Part shown: piece after piece, positions 1-12,040 of the stretch
Layout: the number at the start of each line of letters is the position of its first letter
How positions within the stretch are numbered: the first letter of the stretch is position 1
Source: Achatina immaculata
Lineage: Eukaryota > Mollusca > Gastropoda > Stylommatophora > Achatinidae
Direction: 5' to 3'
Length of the DNA stretch: 64,000 nt
Assembly: GCA_009760885.1 (NCBI GenBank)
Contig: CM019704.1
Span: forward strand, 13,809,803-13,873,802
Program-made: the position numbers and the translations under genes
The notes under the pieces: generated by a model
The model's database searches: none
What the model was told of the DNA's origin: nothing
Seen by the model: only the letters and a program-made list of their open reading frames with translations

Positions 1-394
1 GATGAAGAAAGTGATTCACACAGACATATACAATATAAGTTTTTTTTTTTAATTTGTGAGGAAAACCCTGTTCAGCTTCTTATGCATTGACAGTAGTGTG
101 TAATTTTTTTTTTTTAAAGGTGTTTTATTTTCTTATCCATTATCTTCTTACACATATTTATCATCATTTGTCTTAGCTTGGAGCAGCGCCACTGGCATTC
201 TTGTTCCAAAGCGCATCACCGGTTTTGTTTTGTTTTCTAATCCATGTTTTCAGATTATTCACTAAATATGGGTAAACATCCTGTTTAAACGAAGAGCAAT
301 CTTTAAACAAGAGATGCTTTTAAATTTTGAATTGCTGCTTCAGTCGGACTGAAGTCAGAGTTGTGATAGGTAATAGTTTCAGTACTCTCGTATT
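1..394. other. AT-rich non-coding DNA
   Basis: I see poly-T runs and no open frame, repeat family or RNA gene that I recognise. Confidence 0.5.
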
Positions 395-760
395 ATGACT
401 GTGAGTTACAGTGAAACAACAAATTCAAAGAGAGTCAAAGGCAATGAGAAAGCCGACAAGATGGCAGGCATGGCATCAGCTCAAGGCACCCTAAGGATGA
501 ACAAGGAGGAGACTGCAAGAGCCACCTTGGACAGCCCGCGTATGGAGGACAACATCGGTTTGAATGACAACAGTCACATCAGGGGGATGATCGAACTGGG
601 GGAGAAGAGGACGTTTTTCAGAAAGAAGCGATTTAGCGAGTGTTACCCACAGCCAGCGTGTGACCGGCTCCATCAGCAGGCGCACACTTCGATAGGTGTT
701 GGAAGGGAAGGTGGAGTACTTATAGGAATGCCCGGAATGCTTGGATACCGGTTACAGTAA
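395..760 (+). pseudogene. Relic of an RNase H-like domain
   Basis: This frame reads 121 residues from an ATG. Around residues 14-30 it carries VKGNEKADKMAGMAS, which resembles the C-terminal GN-x-x-AD-x-LA motif of RNase H domains, where the Asp is catalytic. The rest is charged and matches no motif I know. The N-terminal RNase H core, with the first catalytic Asp and Glu residues, is absent upstream, so this is a fragment. RNase H domains of this kind occur at the C-terminus of some LINE polyproteins and in free-standing mollusc ORFs; which applies here is inference. No tail or target duplication is visible. Confidence 0.55.
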
Positions 761-1059
761 AACAATAATTATCTTTTGCATGATCCAAGAGGACTTGTCT
801 ATGTCCCTTATTATGTCGTGCAAAGCATCATGGGAAGAAGAATAGAGTACTTTTTGAAATGTATAACAATTAGAAAATGGAGTATGTTAATTTGTTTGCT
901 CATAAAAATTGTTTTACGATAATAAAGAGTTAATTGAAGTAACTGTTATTAGGATTTTTTTTAAAATCGTTTAAATTCAAAGCGTTTCTTTTACCAGCAT
1001 GTGGGTTTGTTATTTTGTAAATGCGAGTCATTGAAAATGTTATGGCGGTTTTGGCATTC
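761..1059. other. AT-rich spacer
   Basis: No feature seen apart from short T runs. Confidence 0.5.
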
Positions 1060-1332
1060 TTCTTCTTCTTCTCTGGATCTGCAAACGGTGTTCTTTTGAG
1101 TCAATGCATCGTCTGGGCTGGGGAGCGGGTTATGGCGGCTTATTTCAGTCTCTGAATGCATCTAAAGGGGCAGGGGATGTGCAATACTTCTATAGCGATC
1201 CCTGCCCCATTGGACAAGCTAATCCTGTTACTTGAAGTACCAACTGAAAGATAGGACAGGCTCTTCAACAGTTATAGTTTGCCAACCCTAATTCTAACCT
1301 GTCAACTATGGGTGGTTGATTGCTTATTAGTG
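1060..1332 (-). mobile_element. SINE-1 family copy (GAA-tailed)
   Basis: The minus strand reads a unit of about 270 bp that recurs in this window at 7618, 20485, 26805, 28456, 14850, 31425 and 33601. Shared landmarks are a 5' CATAGCTGA-type head, GGGGCAGGGATC in the middle, a GCATTGCACA box and a 3' (GAA)n tail, here seen as TTCTTCTTCTTC at about 1063-1075. No protein is encoded, so it must be mobilised by a LINE in trans. I saw no convincing RNA polymerase III boxes, so its RNA ancestor is unknown. Confidence 0.7.
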
Positions 1333-1639
1333 ATTATGAGTTCTAATATTGCCTATAACACACTGCATGTTGTCAGAAGAAAACGAGCCTTTGGCGAGCT
1401 GGTTGAATAGATAATTATAATTATTTCTCGTGACTGACTCAAGCAGTTTCTTTCAATATATTCTAATAATGGGATCAAAGGGCCTTGAAATACTACCACT
1501 ACTTTATATCACGTTTTTCTACTTTATCTTCTGCACACTTGACAGGTAGTCACGTTCTAATATATCAGTAAAGTATTAGAACACAATGTTGCATGGTTAG
1601 ACCCCGAAAAATATCAACAAAACACTTTTAGACGTGAGA
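1333..1639. other. Non-coding spacer
   Basis: No recognisable feature. Confidence 0.45.
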
Positions 1640-1765
1640 GAAAGAAAAATGACAAGACAGTTACCTGAGACTTGAACCACGGACTCCGGAGGACGAGTAG
1701 CCGCCTAGCCACGAGAGAACAGCGCATTAATTAACTTCGCTATCTCGCACTGTTCTAAAATATCA
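1640..1765 (-). mobile_element. tRNA-derived SINE head, decayed
   Basis: On the minus strand a B-box-like GGTTCAAGTCTC lies at about 1667-1678. It is preceded by an A-box-like TAGCGAAGTTAATTAATGCGC, which closely resembles the A box of the SINE at 53110. The usual SINE body does not follow clearly, so this is a truncated head. A true tRNA gene is unlikely because no cloverleaf closes. Confidence 0.45.
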
Positions 1766-2490
1766 AGGGATTGGAAGATCTGCAAACCTGTTTACATGCA
1801 TATTAAACTTATTGTCCATATCGTGTATTGTGCATCGTTTTCTGGTGCGCCGAACATTTTTTTATTTAGTAATATCAATTCAATAGTAAGTTTTTTATTT
1901 GAAATGGAATGTAGATGTCGAAGGTGTCTTCTATAAATTACTTTATAATGTCAGAGGGTAAAATAAGCCAAAGATAAAGTCTTCTAATCTTCGGAGTCGC
2001 TCGCACTCACCATTAACAGAGATCAATGCCAGTATCAATACAAATTTCCACCCACCAGGGTCTGACAGCAGTCAATAAATGACTTCATTAATATTACTCC
2101 GGTCCCAGCTGTAGACAAACGCACCACGGAGGTAATTATAATAAGGCCATATAATAATCATTCATCATCGATATACGGGACAGATGTGCTAACGATTTCT
2201 TGCTTTGTTGGATTCCATCTCCACAAACAGAGAAATATCTTAGCGTAGATCAAATCGTCATCGATTGCCGGGACAAGCAGGTAGAGCCAAAGCTTAATGG
2301 TCGACTGCCTAGCTAGAGGAACAATCGTGTAGATTTAGTTTTGTAATCCGAATAATTTTTTTCTGCATTCTCAAATGTCAAATCGAATAGATCTCTGTCG
2401 CTTTGTGCGTGGTGGTCATGCACAGAATAGCATGTTTTTGAGGCTATTAAAATATCTATGCTCACAAATCATTTTACATGAAATCTAGAT
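1766..2490. other. Non-coding, AT-rich
   Basis: No open frame, tandem repeat or known element recognised. Confidence 0.45.
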
Positions 2491-2600
2491 CAGTGGCTCT
2501 CCAGCTTTTCAGACTGCAGAATCCTTGGAGACGTACTGTTATTTTGTGGCACACCGCGCTTTTAATGCTGTTTTACCATTCTTGTAAATATAAGTAAACT
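2491..2600 (+). mobile_element. Possible hAT-type 5' terminus
   Basis: The segment starts CAGTGGCTCTCCAGCTTTT and continues with a 'gcagaatccttgg' stretch, like the first bases of hAT-type MITEs (compare CAGTGGTTCCTAACCTGG at 40701). No matching inverted end or 8-bp duplication is visible downstream, so this is weak. Confidence 0.25.
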
Positions 2601-2778
2601 TACAGAATTTTATAGTTTACGCCACAGACTATATTAATTTTCAATTATAGTGGGTATTTTTTATAGTAAAATCTGCTAAAATTAAAAATTGGAGAGAAAT
2701 TAAAAATTTTATTAAATCAGAATTTTTTTTTCAGTGTGAAATAGGGGCCCGTTTAGCGGCTCAGATCTTTGTTCATTG

Positions 2779-3240
2779 AGAAACATTATTCGTGTTACTT
2801 ACATATTAGGCTGGCGAAAGTCTTTATTCGTGTTACTTACATGTATATTAGGCTGGTGAAAGTCTTTATTCGTGTTACTTACATGTATATTAGGCTGGTG
2901 AAAGTCTTTATACATGTTACTTACATGTATATTAGGCTGGTGAAAGTCTTTATACATGTTACTTACATGTATATTAGGCTGGTGAAAGTCTTTATACATG
3001 TTACTTACATGTATATTAGGCTGGTGAAAGTCTTTATTCGTGTTACTTACATGTATATTAGGCTGGTGAAAGTCTTTATACATGTTACTTACATGTATAT
3101 TAGGCCGGTGAAAGTCTTTTTACGTGTTAAAGTAAAGTAAAGGTAATCCTGTCATGCCTTAGAAGCACATACGGATATGGTGTTAGTGCCATTTATACAT
3201 GTTACTTACATGTATATAAGGCTGGTGAAAGTCTTTATTC
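2779..3240. repeat. 42-bp minisatellite, about 8 copies plus one displaced copy
   Basis: The unit contains TATTAGGCTGGTGAAAGTC and repeats every 42 bp, with diagnostic positions near 2808, 2850, 2892, 2934, 2976, 3018, 3060 and 3102. One further copy lies at about 3195-3240, beyond an unrelated stretch of roughly 60 bp. Because 42 is a multiple of three, long frames (123 and 94 residues) stay open on both strands; I read them as artefacts, not genes. Confidence 0.9.
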
Positions 3241-3995
3241 AGATAAAATCCCGTAAATCAGCTAAAAGACGTTTTGTAAAGTGAAGGATTTTTTTTTTTC
3301 TGTTAGAATTTGCCGGTTGAGCTCCGGCTCTCTTGCGAAACACTGCATGAGAAACACTGATATAGACCATTCTCTAGTAAGGGACCTTTGTTGCCCCCGA
3401 TTTTCCTTAGAATCATTACAAAAACAAAAACAACAACAACAACAACAAAAAACTCCCACGATATTTGAAGTCATTTTTGTTTCTAGCCAACCCTTGTTCT
3501 ACTCTATAGGATATTTTCACAAATCTGTCTCCATATCTGATCTTTTCTTTGTGTGTCAGACAAAGGGTTCGAATTAACATGTAAATTTAAAAAAAAACAG
3601 TAATTCATAGAGTCCGATTGTAAATTCTTGTGTTTAAATATTTCATGTATTTGGTTTCACATAGAAAACACAAGAAATGGAAATGGAGAAACAAGTAAAA
3701 CCTGAAACGAAACGAAGCTGCAGGTAAATTAATTTCTTACAACTGAATAGAGAAAGAATAAGGGTAAATTACTCTATTCATTTTGAGCGTATGTTAAGGC
3801 ACAGCAGATAATTCTGGATTGTTCATAAAAGCTTGTAACATATCTGCAGCCAGGCATACTAGTATACGCATATCAGAACCGGCCATATCACACTGCGTCT
3901 CTGCGCTGAGTGTCATTTCCTTGCAACGAAACTGGAAAAAGATAGTTTCATGTCTTCACAAACAATTACAAACGTATATACTGCAAAATAACGAT
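3241..3995. other. Non-coding spacer
   Basis: It contains a short CAA run at about 3428-3450. No gene or family recognised. Confidence 0.45.
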
Positions 3996-4240
3996 TCTTC
4001 TTCTTCTTCTTCTTCTGCGTTCGAGGTTGTTGGTCTCTTCAGATCCTGATCGCTGTCGACATGGCAAAGCCCGCAGTCCTTTCCTGATCCTGATAGGAGG
4101 CCCCAAAGCTTTTGCCCCAAGCTTGTGTCCTCTGGCCATGTCTCACGCCTCAGGTCTGCATGGTATAGGCACTCTTGTAGGATATGTTCTGGAGTATGGA
4201 CTCCACTGCCATATGGACACTCGTCTGAGTGAGACATTTT
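3996..4240 (-). pseudogene. LINE 3' end with zinc-knuckle-like C-terminus, GAA-tailed
   Basis: The minus strand begins CPYGSGVHTPEHILQ and continues to a TWP...LGQKLWG stretch. This pattern (C-x-C-x(7-8)-H-x(4)-C followed by LRR-x-TWP and KLWG) is familiar as the C-terminal tail after RT and RNase H in some LINE polyproteins. The second Cys of the usual CPCG is Tyr here (CPYG), so the knuckle is damaged. The frame runs directly into a (GAA)n tail, giving a run of Glu codons. No RT core is present: only about 230 bp of 3' end survive. The GAA tail resembles that of the SINE-1 copies, which could make this LINE family their mobiliser (inference). Confidence 0.65.
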
Positions 4241-5805
4241 GAGTCAATGCAGGTAGTGATTCTAAAAAATCAGAACGTTATCCACTATTTTTTACTTGGC
4301 GTTTTATTTTCTGTAAACCATACTGTTGTATTATCTCAAGCAAAGCGTATAGGACAAAATAGCCTTGCCTCAATAACTGATCATTTCATGATCTGTAATC
4401 AGCAAAATAGATTACCATTTTGTTACAGAAGGCTTGTTCCTATAACACCAAAGCGTTTCAAGAGAGCGCATGGTTGCAAATGCATTGTTCTACAACAAAT
4501 CGACTAGGATCACAAAAAGAAACTATAAAAATATATCTGATATATTTATTCTAATAACAGGTGATCGATATGCCAGTATTACCTCATAATACGAGGATGA
4601 AATAAATCAACCAATCAAATTAGACATTGAAACCCTACACTGAATTAATGGTAAAATTTTGTGTTGTTTGTTTGTTTGTTTTTTTTTTAGTTTTTATAAA
4701 ATATGTAAAAAAAAATTGCCCATGATTCTAGTTAGCATAATTAGAACAGAAACGGATGCATCTTTTTAATGTGCCTTTATTATCTTAGGTTGTATCAAGG
4801 AATTTTTTAAAAACTGCTTAGAAAATCAATATTATCATAAATGTCTAAAGTTTTCAAAGGCGTTAGTTGTTGACGTGGTAATCATTTTACATGTTCGCAA
4901 TTTTTTTTCCTGTAGATTCAAACCTAAGGCGATGCACGAATTATAGGAAGTGCTGATGCTTCGTAAAGTTGAAGTTGAAGATCTATTACTAACACTGGTT
5001 GTTGTTCTTTCTACATAAAGTTCAAAGTTCAGACTTCGACTTCACTGCAAACCCCAGATATGCCCAGCCGCATGCCGCATCAGGCATCCAAGTTATTATG
5101 TAGGTGTCCTACATAATTCAGCATGAACGTATTAGAACAGGGGTCATCTACCATCTTTCGGAAAGATTCTGAATGCCATGTCTGTGAGTGGCCACATTTA
5201 TCAACATAGAGGCGCTAGGTTCTTTACCGCGGGCCTGTTTTGTCCTGCGGGCAAACGGTTGCCGACTCATGTTTTAGAACGTCAGTGCCAATTTTACACG
5301 TTGCCGAAGCTGGTTAACAAGTTCACAAAGTTGTGTACTATGACCGTTTCCTGTTCTGCTATTCAGGATCAGCACTTGTCTTTATATCTTCATTAAATCT
5401 GATGTATATTTCATTACTGTCGTTTCTTCAGTATTATCGGAACCACAGGGGAGAAGACATTTCACCTGTGTTAAATATGGAAAGATGCATTTAGCTACAC
5501 ACTCACGCTTTCCTGAGGCTTGTCGTGTCACTGGTACACGAGACGTGTCCACACTGTTTCTTACTACGACCTGAGCAAGCTTCTGTGACTTTTGTCGCAC
5601 ACACTCCTTTACATCGAAGAGGTTCATTAATAATTTAAAAAACAATAAAGGATTCGAGAATATTGACAAACTAAGGTAATGCAATCTCTTTATTCGGCAC
5701 GCTTCGATGCACCTCTCTTCAGTATGCACAATGCCGTGATCAGGCGTATTTAAACTCTCTGAGTTTATTTGGTTAGAGCTGTTAGTGGATTCCCTCTCAT
5801 GGTGA
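4241..5805. other. Non-coding, no supported gene
   Basis: Scattered open frames of 70-115 codons show no domain or composition bias. No repeat family recognised. Confidence 0.45.
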
Positions 5806-5960
5806 AGATTGATTGTCCAGATGCCGCAGTCATTCAGCTGAAGAAATGGGTACCTGGTTTCTTCTTGGGCTAAGAAAGAAAAGGAAGCCAGGTATGATGC
5901 TGAGCACCTTTCAGCGTGCCGACAGGTCAGGGAAAAATCGACGCCAGCACCACTTCAGTC
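5806..5960 (+). mobile_element. tRNA-SINE body fragment
   Basis: It contains CAGCTGAAGAAATGGGTACC and then 'cagcgtgccgacaggtcagg', which align by eye with the body of the SINE at 53110 (CAGCTGTAGAAATGAGTACT and 'agcgtgtcggcaagtcaagg'). The tRNA-like head is missing. Confidence 0.45.
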
Positions 5961-6279
5961 TGTGTGTTTACCTGTTTTAACTTGCAAGGTAGGACAGAAA
6001 CTTCTTCTATTTCCTTGAAAACTGCGACCAGAACTATTTCCTTATCTCACGTACTTCTATACATTCGCCAAAGTGTCTACTTGGGGAGGTTTGCTCAGAA
6101 AATTAAAGGTCGCATGAAGGAAAATACGCTCTTCATGTTATGGAGAAGTGCTCTGCCCATTCAGAAAATTCTTCAACGAAAATTTGTAACTTGTTACTCT
6201 TGAACGATCTGGTCTTGTCTTCACTCCAAGTGCGTAAAAAAACGGCTGCTGTAGCCTATCCCCCATTCAGCACGAAGCT
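5961..6279. other. Non-coding spacer
   Basis: Nothing recognised. Confidence 0.4.
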
Positions 6280-6380
6280 CGTGGTTCAAAACCTTCACTG
6301 CAAAGAACATCCTGCCCGCACTTCCAGGGAGATGGAACAAGACCAGGGACAACAGCAAAAAAAAAAAAAAAAAGAGACGA
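6280..6380 (+). mobile_element. SINE-1 3' fragment
   Basis: The 3' block 'cttcactgcaaagaac...cttccagggagat' matches the end of the complete copy at 26805-27130 and runs into an A-rich tail (about 6357-6373). The 5' two thirds are absent, as expected of a 5'-truncated retroposed copy. Confidence 0.6.
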
Positions 6381-7617
6381 TTGAATAAACGAATGTAGTG
6401 GGAGTATAATTATTTTTGGCGATATCCTCTCTGGTTCCAGCTGATAATTTCAGAAGTCCCTTCACAAAAAAAAAAAAAAATCATCGCGCTTTTGTTTCCG
6501 ACAAGATGTATAACTCTTGGCGGGGTTGTTGATAAACCAGCCGGGAACGTAAAACCATATTTGGCGCCGTGAATAATGAAAACAGGGGGAATAATTTGTC
6601 TATTAATTCAACATCCGCTGCTCTGTAGCGCCCTCATAGCATTCTTGAACAGCCGTAGAGTCGGGCGATTCAGCGATAATAAGTTGTAAAGTTAACATGA
6701 TTTCTGTCTTCCCCCCAGCTTATTGCATCAGACATTTCAGACCGTGTGATCTCTGACATTCGCAATGGTATCAATAAAATCTCCTAACAACACACTCTCT
6801 GACGTGCATGGGTTCATTTTGCTGTGATATGAAACACTAGAAAATCTCCTGTTCGATACTAATAGTTAAAAAAAAAGCCGATGATTGCCACGGTTGTGTT
6901 AAATTATATCTACACCGATGCTGCCTAGTTAATATAGATATGCTACAGTTATTATTACAGCTGTTGTTGCTGCACAGCATGTGGTCCAGCGAATTCCATC
7001 TCCGTTGTTTAATCGCAAGATTATCGCCAATTATCCTTGCTAAGTTCAAGGATTTCTGTTTTTCCTAAGTCTTCCTACGTTATTCTTAGTATTTTTGTCC
7101 TTGCTTCGTCATCAAAACAGTTTCATAACGCCCCCAGATCTTTTGTCAGCTTTCGTGTTTCTACTGCCGAAAAAAAAAACATTTGTGACGCACGCCTGGC
7201 AGAGTGTGAAATCAGACATAAGACTGAGACTTTAGATTTAAGAATCTAGATTTTCCCTCCATATATATTTATTGCCGTGTTCTGTTCTCCAGATTCTTCG
7301 AGTCTCTTGTGAAATGCCATAAGCCAGTACTATATCCTCCCAAGAAGTTAAGCTCTCGAACAATATTCAAAAGTTCGTCTTCGCTTTGGATGACGGTGTA
7401 CGCGTAGATTACGATGTCAACGACCTACTGATTTCCCCTTGTTAAAGCAGAGTGTATACTTGTATTATAACTTTTACGCATATTCATGTATGCTACGGAA
7501 GCCAATTTCTGACTGCTGTAATCGCATGCAGAAATTATACATGAATATGAAAAACTGAGAGGAAAGAAAAGGGATCAGATAAGTTAAGGGTCGGGGATAA
7601 AGACGCTGTTCGATTTA
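6381..7617. other. Non-coding spacer
   Basis: A-rich runs at about 6465-6480 and 7170-7180. No supported gene. Confidence 0.45.
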
Positions 7618-7935
7618 GCAATCCGCGATCCATAGCTGACATGCTAGTTTCATAGCTGATAAGGACCTTGTCCCACCTCTCCGTTGGTGGTCCCAGTAAC
7701 AGACCTGCCTAACGAGGCAGGGGTCGCCAGTTGCCATGGCGCCAGAGAAGCATTGCACCCCCGGCACCCCGCCCTCATCCCCACTCATGGACTGAAAAAA
7801 ATGGCCGCCTTATCCAGCTCCTTTCCCCACAGGATGCTCTGCCTCAACACCATCACCGCGCCTGCTGCAAAGAGCACAAGCTCACAGTTCAAGGGAGATA
7901 AAAGAAGAACAAGAAGATCAGAAAGCACGTTTACA
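7618..7935 (+). mobile_element. SINE-1 family copy
   Basis: A near-complete copy. It has the head 'catagctgacatgctag', a central 'gaggcaggggtcgc', 'agaagcattgcaccccc', 'ctgcaaagagcac' and an imperfect GAA tail (about 7900-7920). A second partial CATAGCTGA head motif follows the first, the motif that is expanded into a VNTR in the copy at 28456. Confidence 0.75.
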
Positions 7936-9356
7936 CAGCGCGCTAGATGAAGCACCAGATGTTCCCCAACACATCTGAATACATCTTTTCTATGAAAAAG
8001 GAACGTAGCAGAAAGCTTAAGCTTATTAACACTCAATATATAGTAGCCCAGGGCATCTCCGGGCATTACATCAACGTCCAAGCCATGTCTGCCCTGTTAT
8101 TCCTTCAGATGTTCCTACAGTGGGGGGAAACTAACTGAAGTTTATGAAACAATAATTAAGATGTAAAAATGTTCAAAAATTTAACAAGTTTTGCAATCCG
8201 GACGGTGAGCGAAATGTTTTTTTTTTTTTTGTTGGAAACAAATTTTTTTGTTTGTCCCTGCTATCCGTCCTTCCTTGCAGATCTCGTTAGAATAACGAAG
8301 TATGTTTTTTTTTTCCCTAATCTTGAAGATTCGGCGACCTTGTTGTACAGTTTAGCTCTAGCAATTTTTGAATGTTGAATCGATTATGGAGGTGACAATG
8401 TCTCCGCATAAATGGACTAAATTGTGAAAAAAAAGGACACGCGAGCTGAGTGCTCACTGAGGCAATAGATTTCGTTGTCTCCGAGGCTGAAATTTATACT
8501 TTTGTCGCTGTATGCTGATTGCTGCGTAAATTTCATATGGTCATGGTCGTCATATTACGTTGTCACATTTCAATTATCATGTCGGTATCAAATTGTGATA
8601 ACAAGTCTCGTGTCACATTTGCACTGATTCAACCGTTATTGTTATTACTATTGTGATGGTTCACATTATTATATAATTTCCCAACAAAATGATACTATAA
8701 TTGTTTTGCTATTATCATAGCAAGGGTATTTTCATATTATTATCCTTATAATATGTTTTAGGGTGGGAGTGGCTTGCAGTAGTTTGTCTGAGTTCCCAGA
8801 GATAATCCAAATATAAGGCTTCATTGTATGAAGAACATGTGGAAACTTAACCCCTTGGTGGTCCTGAAATAGGAGTATTTTCAGGACCTTTCTAACTAAT
8901 TTGTGTTTCTCGATTCTGTGCAGTCCTTGGTATTTCTCTTCCGCTTGTGGGCCCTTCCCCCCCCCCCCCTCCGTGCTGCTCGGTAAGCCCTCTAAGATAC
9001 TTTTCCTCAGTAATTTCTCTGTTTCTTTTTCCTTGAATTTTCCGATGATTGGTGAATACCTGACTTCTGGTTTCTGATGTTGAAGGAACTTCTCGTACTA
9101 GTGGTTTTATTTAATCGGTGATGTTTCATCTTGTAGTTATGAGAACTTCTTCACCTGAGTTGTAAAGATTTATGTAGGGGGGGGGGGGGAAGGTTGTGAG
9201 AGACAAGAAGAGAGAGAGTTTTAACTTTCACAAGTGATTATAATAAGTGTAAGGGGCAGGGGCTCTAAACTGGGGGGGGGGGATATCCGTAATCCCTAGG
9301 GTAATGGGAACCAGTTGATGGGGATATGGAGGTTACTCTCTGAACAGTTTCGAACA
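7936..9356. other. Non-coding spacer with homopolymer runs
   Basis: Poly-T at about 8218-8230, poly-C at about 8949-8960 and poly-G at about 9179-9188. No gene recognised. Confidence 0.45.
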
Positions 9357-9366
9357 CTGAAAAATT

Positions 9367-9946
9367 CATCATCATCATCAGGGGCCGTGCTGACTGACGT
9401 TCGCTATTATGCTTCTCCAGAGTACACGATCCTTCGTGTAGGCCATTAGATCAGTTGGTGATCTCCTCTCACACCATCCCGTCGGACTCTCCAGTATCAT
9501 TTCTCTCGGTCTTCCCCTGATTTTTCTTTCCTCTATTTTTCCTGTTGTTATAATATTTTCAATGCCTCCTCTTCTCATTGCATGTCTTATGAAAGTACAT
9601 TGTCTCTCTCTTACTTTTTGACAAGATTTTTTTTTATCTCCAGCTCTTCTCAAACATTCACTTTTAATTATTTGTGCTGTCACAATATTCTTCTAATAAA
9701 TCACATTTCTGCTGCTTCCAATGATTTTCGCACAGACCTGCTTATAGTCTATGGTTCACTTCCATATAACAAGATAGGTTCAATATAGCATTTTAGGACT
9801 CGTTTTCTAACATTCATTGATAAGGATGTGTTGCATAATATATTTCTCATTCTCTGAAATGCAGTCTTTGCTTGGCCTAATATGTTCTTAATTTCTATAT
9901 TGCATTTCTCATCTGAAATTATTACTATGCCAAGATATTTGAATTT
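9367..9946 (-). mobile_element. LINE D, 5'-truncated, TGA-tailed, with TSD
   Basis: A 580-bp insertion bracketed by the direct repeat CTGAAAAATT (9357-9366 and 9947-9956). On the minus strand the 5' part encodes QKFKYLGIVISDE and later KRVLKCYIEPILLYGSE, both typical of the RT thumb region of RTE-like LINEs. The 3' part reads RERQCTFIRHAMRRGG, then RGRPREMILESPTGW, ending in ANVSQHGP. The stop codon TGA is the first unit of the (TGA)n tail. In-frame stops separate the two halves, and the RT catalytic core is absent because of 5' truncation. Confidence 0.85.
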
Positions 9947-10059
9947 CTGAAAAATTACTCTTTAGAAAGTTTTATTTCAGCTGTTGTATTTCAAGCTGTC
10001 AGTAAGTAAAGTCAAACTTGCAGTTGACAACTTTCAGAGTCATATTAGTTTCTAATAGA

Positions 10060-10108
10060 ACCAGATGATGATGATGATGATGATGACGATGATGATGATG
10101 ATGATATC
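10060..10108. repeat. (GAT)n microsatellite
   Basis: Trinucleotide run with two interruptions. It is separate from the TGA tail of the LINE ending at 9367. Confidence 0.9.
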
Positions 10109-10202
10109 GATATTGTGGAGAAGGGAGAATGGGAACAAGCAGGGCAATCCACGTGAGGTATTGGTTATGAAAAAAAGAACCTCTTGGATGTGACATCTGC
10201 CC

Positions 10203-10562
10203 AAGCTTATTAGGTTGTTGCTGTTCTGTCTATCCAGGCTTATTAGGTTGTTGCTGTTCTATTTATCCAAGCTTATTATGTCGTTGCTGTTCTATTTATC
10301 CAAGCTTATTATGTCGTTGCTGTTCTATTTATCCAAGCTTATTATGTCGTTGCTGTTCTATTTATCCAAGCTTATTAGGTCGTTGCTGTTCTATTTATCC
10401 AAGCTTATTATATCGTTGCTGTTCTCTTTATCCACGTTTATTATGTCGTTTCTGTTCTATTTATCCAAGCTTATTAGGTCGTTGCTGTTCTATTTATCCA
10501 AGCTTATTATGTCGTTGCTGTTCTATTTATCCAAGCTTATTAGGTCGTTGCTGTTCTATCTC
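10203..10562. repeat. 33-bp minisatellite, about 11 copies
   Basis: The unit contains AAGCTTATTATGTCGTTGC followed by TGTTCTATTTATCC. Sites alternate between ATG and AGG at one codon. Each unit is 11 codons (LLFYLSKLIMS), so a hydrophobic 182-codon frame stays open on the plus strand. I see no signal that it is expressed. Confidence 0.9.
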
Positions 10563-12040
10563 AGTAGAGCTGGGAGCAGGATATTTTCTGTAGCCGCCGA
10601 AGTGAAGATGCTGAAGTACAAGCAACATGGGGGGGGGGGGGTTACAGTGGCTAGCGTGAAGACCAAGAGTGGAGCCCCGAGAAAAAAGCCTATCTGTAGG
10701 CTCCACCACCGACTTGAGCCTGTTTTTAGGAACAGCAGCGGGAGAGGTAGAACAGTATTTTGACAAAGCTAGGATAGAACTGTTGGTGCATATTTATTTA
10801 ATCTCTCGGATGAGGGTCTGGCAGATGTGGGAGTGCCACGACTGTGATGAAGTCTTTTTTCCCGGAACAACGAACGAGCGGACGATCAATTTTGGATGTT
10901 TGGTTTATCTTAGGGGAAAAGGCAACATCTGAAGCGCAAATCGGAGCTATCTGTTCTACAAGAAAGATAACTTTAACAACGTTCAGGAGATTTAGAGTGA
11001 CTCTTTTCCACATTCTGAAATACTTTTACCACAGCAACAGTGGTGACGTCATTAACAAGACGTCAGGGAAGTCTCTTTGATGTTATGCTTCAACAAAATA
11101 TTTCCTAAACTTCAGATCTGTTAATCTGGTACTTTGATTTCTTTTTTTTCCCCTTCCTAATTCTTTTTTTTTTTTCATTTTTGTCTTAATAATAGATTTG
11201 CCCGCAAGCCAAAAGTTTTTCTTGGGATGTCAGATTTAGAATCACGAAATCAAAGTGGGTGGTCATTTGACAAAGAATGAAGCTGTGTTCAAAGAAACCA
11301 TTTTTTTTTCCTCTCTCACACGTTGTGACAATTTCGGTTAAGACTCCCCACAGAGTTCGTGATTCGAAACAATTCAGCCTGGTTCTTTTCCTCTTGTTCA
11401 TAAGATTTGACTGTGACTGAAAGTACTACTACAGACAGTGTAATTGGTTGCCCGCCATTTTTAAACAGTCCCTCTCTGTCATAGATTTAATTAGGCTGCT
11501 CGATCTCGGAGACAAATTTTTACATTTTGTTACGTGCATTGCTTGTAGGAATTCTGGGAGGTCTTCTAGAGATATGATTTATCACGCAACCAAAATTATA
11601 GGCTCACTTCAGGCGGAAGAGAGCCAATGGCGCATCGAGTTCAGTACGAAAACAAGGGAGACCAAAGAGCTTAATTATTCTGTTTGTTCGGTTTTCCGGT
11701 AGTGTAGAGTGCGTAGACATCAAAAACAGCGGACAGTCATTTTGATTAGCTTCTGTGTCAAATCAGCTTTTTATGCTGACGCTTATGAAGGAAGTCGTGA
11801 CACGGAAAGAAACATTTTTGTGTCATAAGAGTAATATCAAGATCTCCTGAATGCTTTGCGGCTACATGAGAGGAAAAAACATTCTCTGAGTTATGAAACC
11901 AGACTAATTTGAGTAAATATTTCATTTAACCAGACAGCACTGCTGGAAAAGTTTATGTCTTTATTCGTTGAAGACGTACTTTCAAAATAAGTATTTCAGA
12001 AGCAAAAACAAAACAAAACAAAAACTGTTTAAAAAAATGT
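10563..12040. other. Non-coding spacer
   Basis: Poly-G at about 10629-10640. Open frames of 70-87 codons are unsupported. Confidence 0.45.

Noticed and set aside
2769..3140. Direct repeats with regular spacing, considered as a CRISPR array
   Set aside because: The units are contiguous 42-bp minisatellite copies without unique spacers, in a eukaryotic context. The same holds for the arrays at 22478, 53285 and 57485.
10215..10763. A 182-codon frame of LLFYLSKLI repeats resembling a membrane protein
   Set aside because: It is the translation of a 33-bp minisatellite; the hydrophobicity follows from T-rich DNA.
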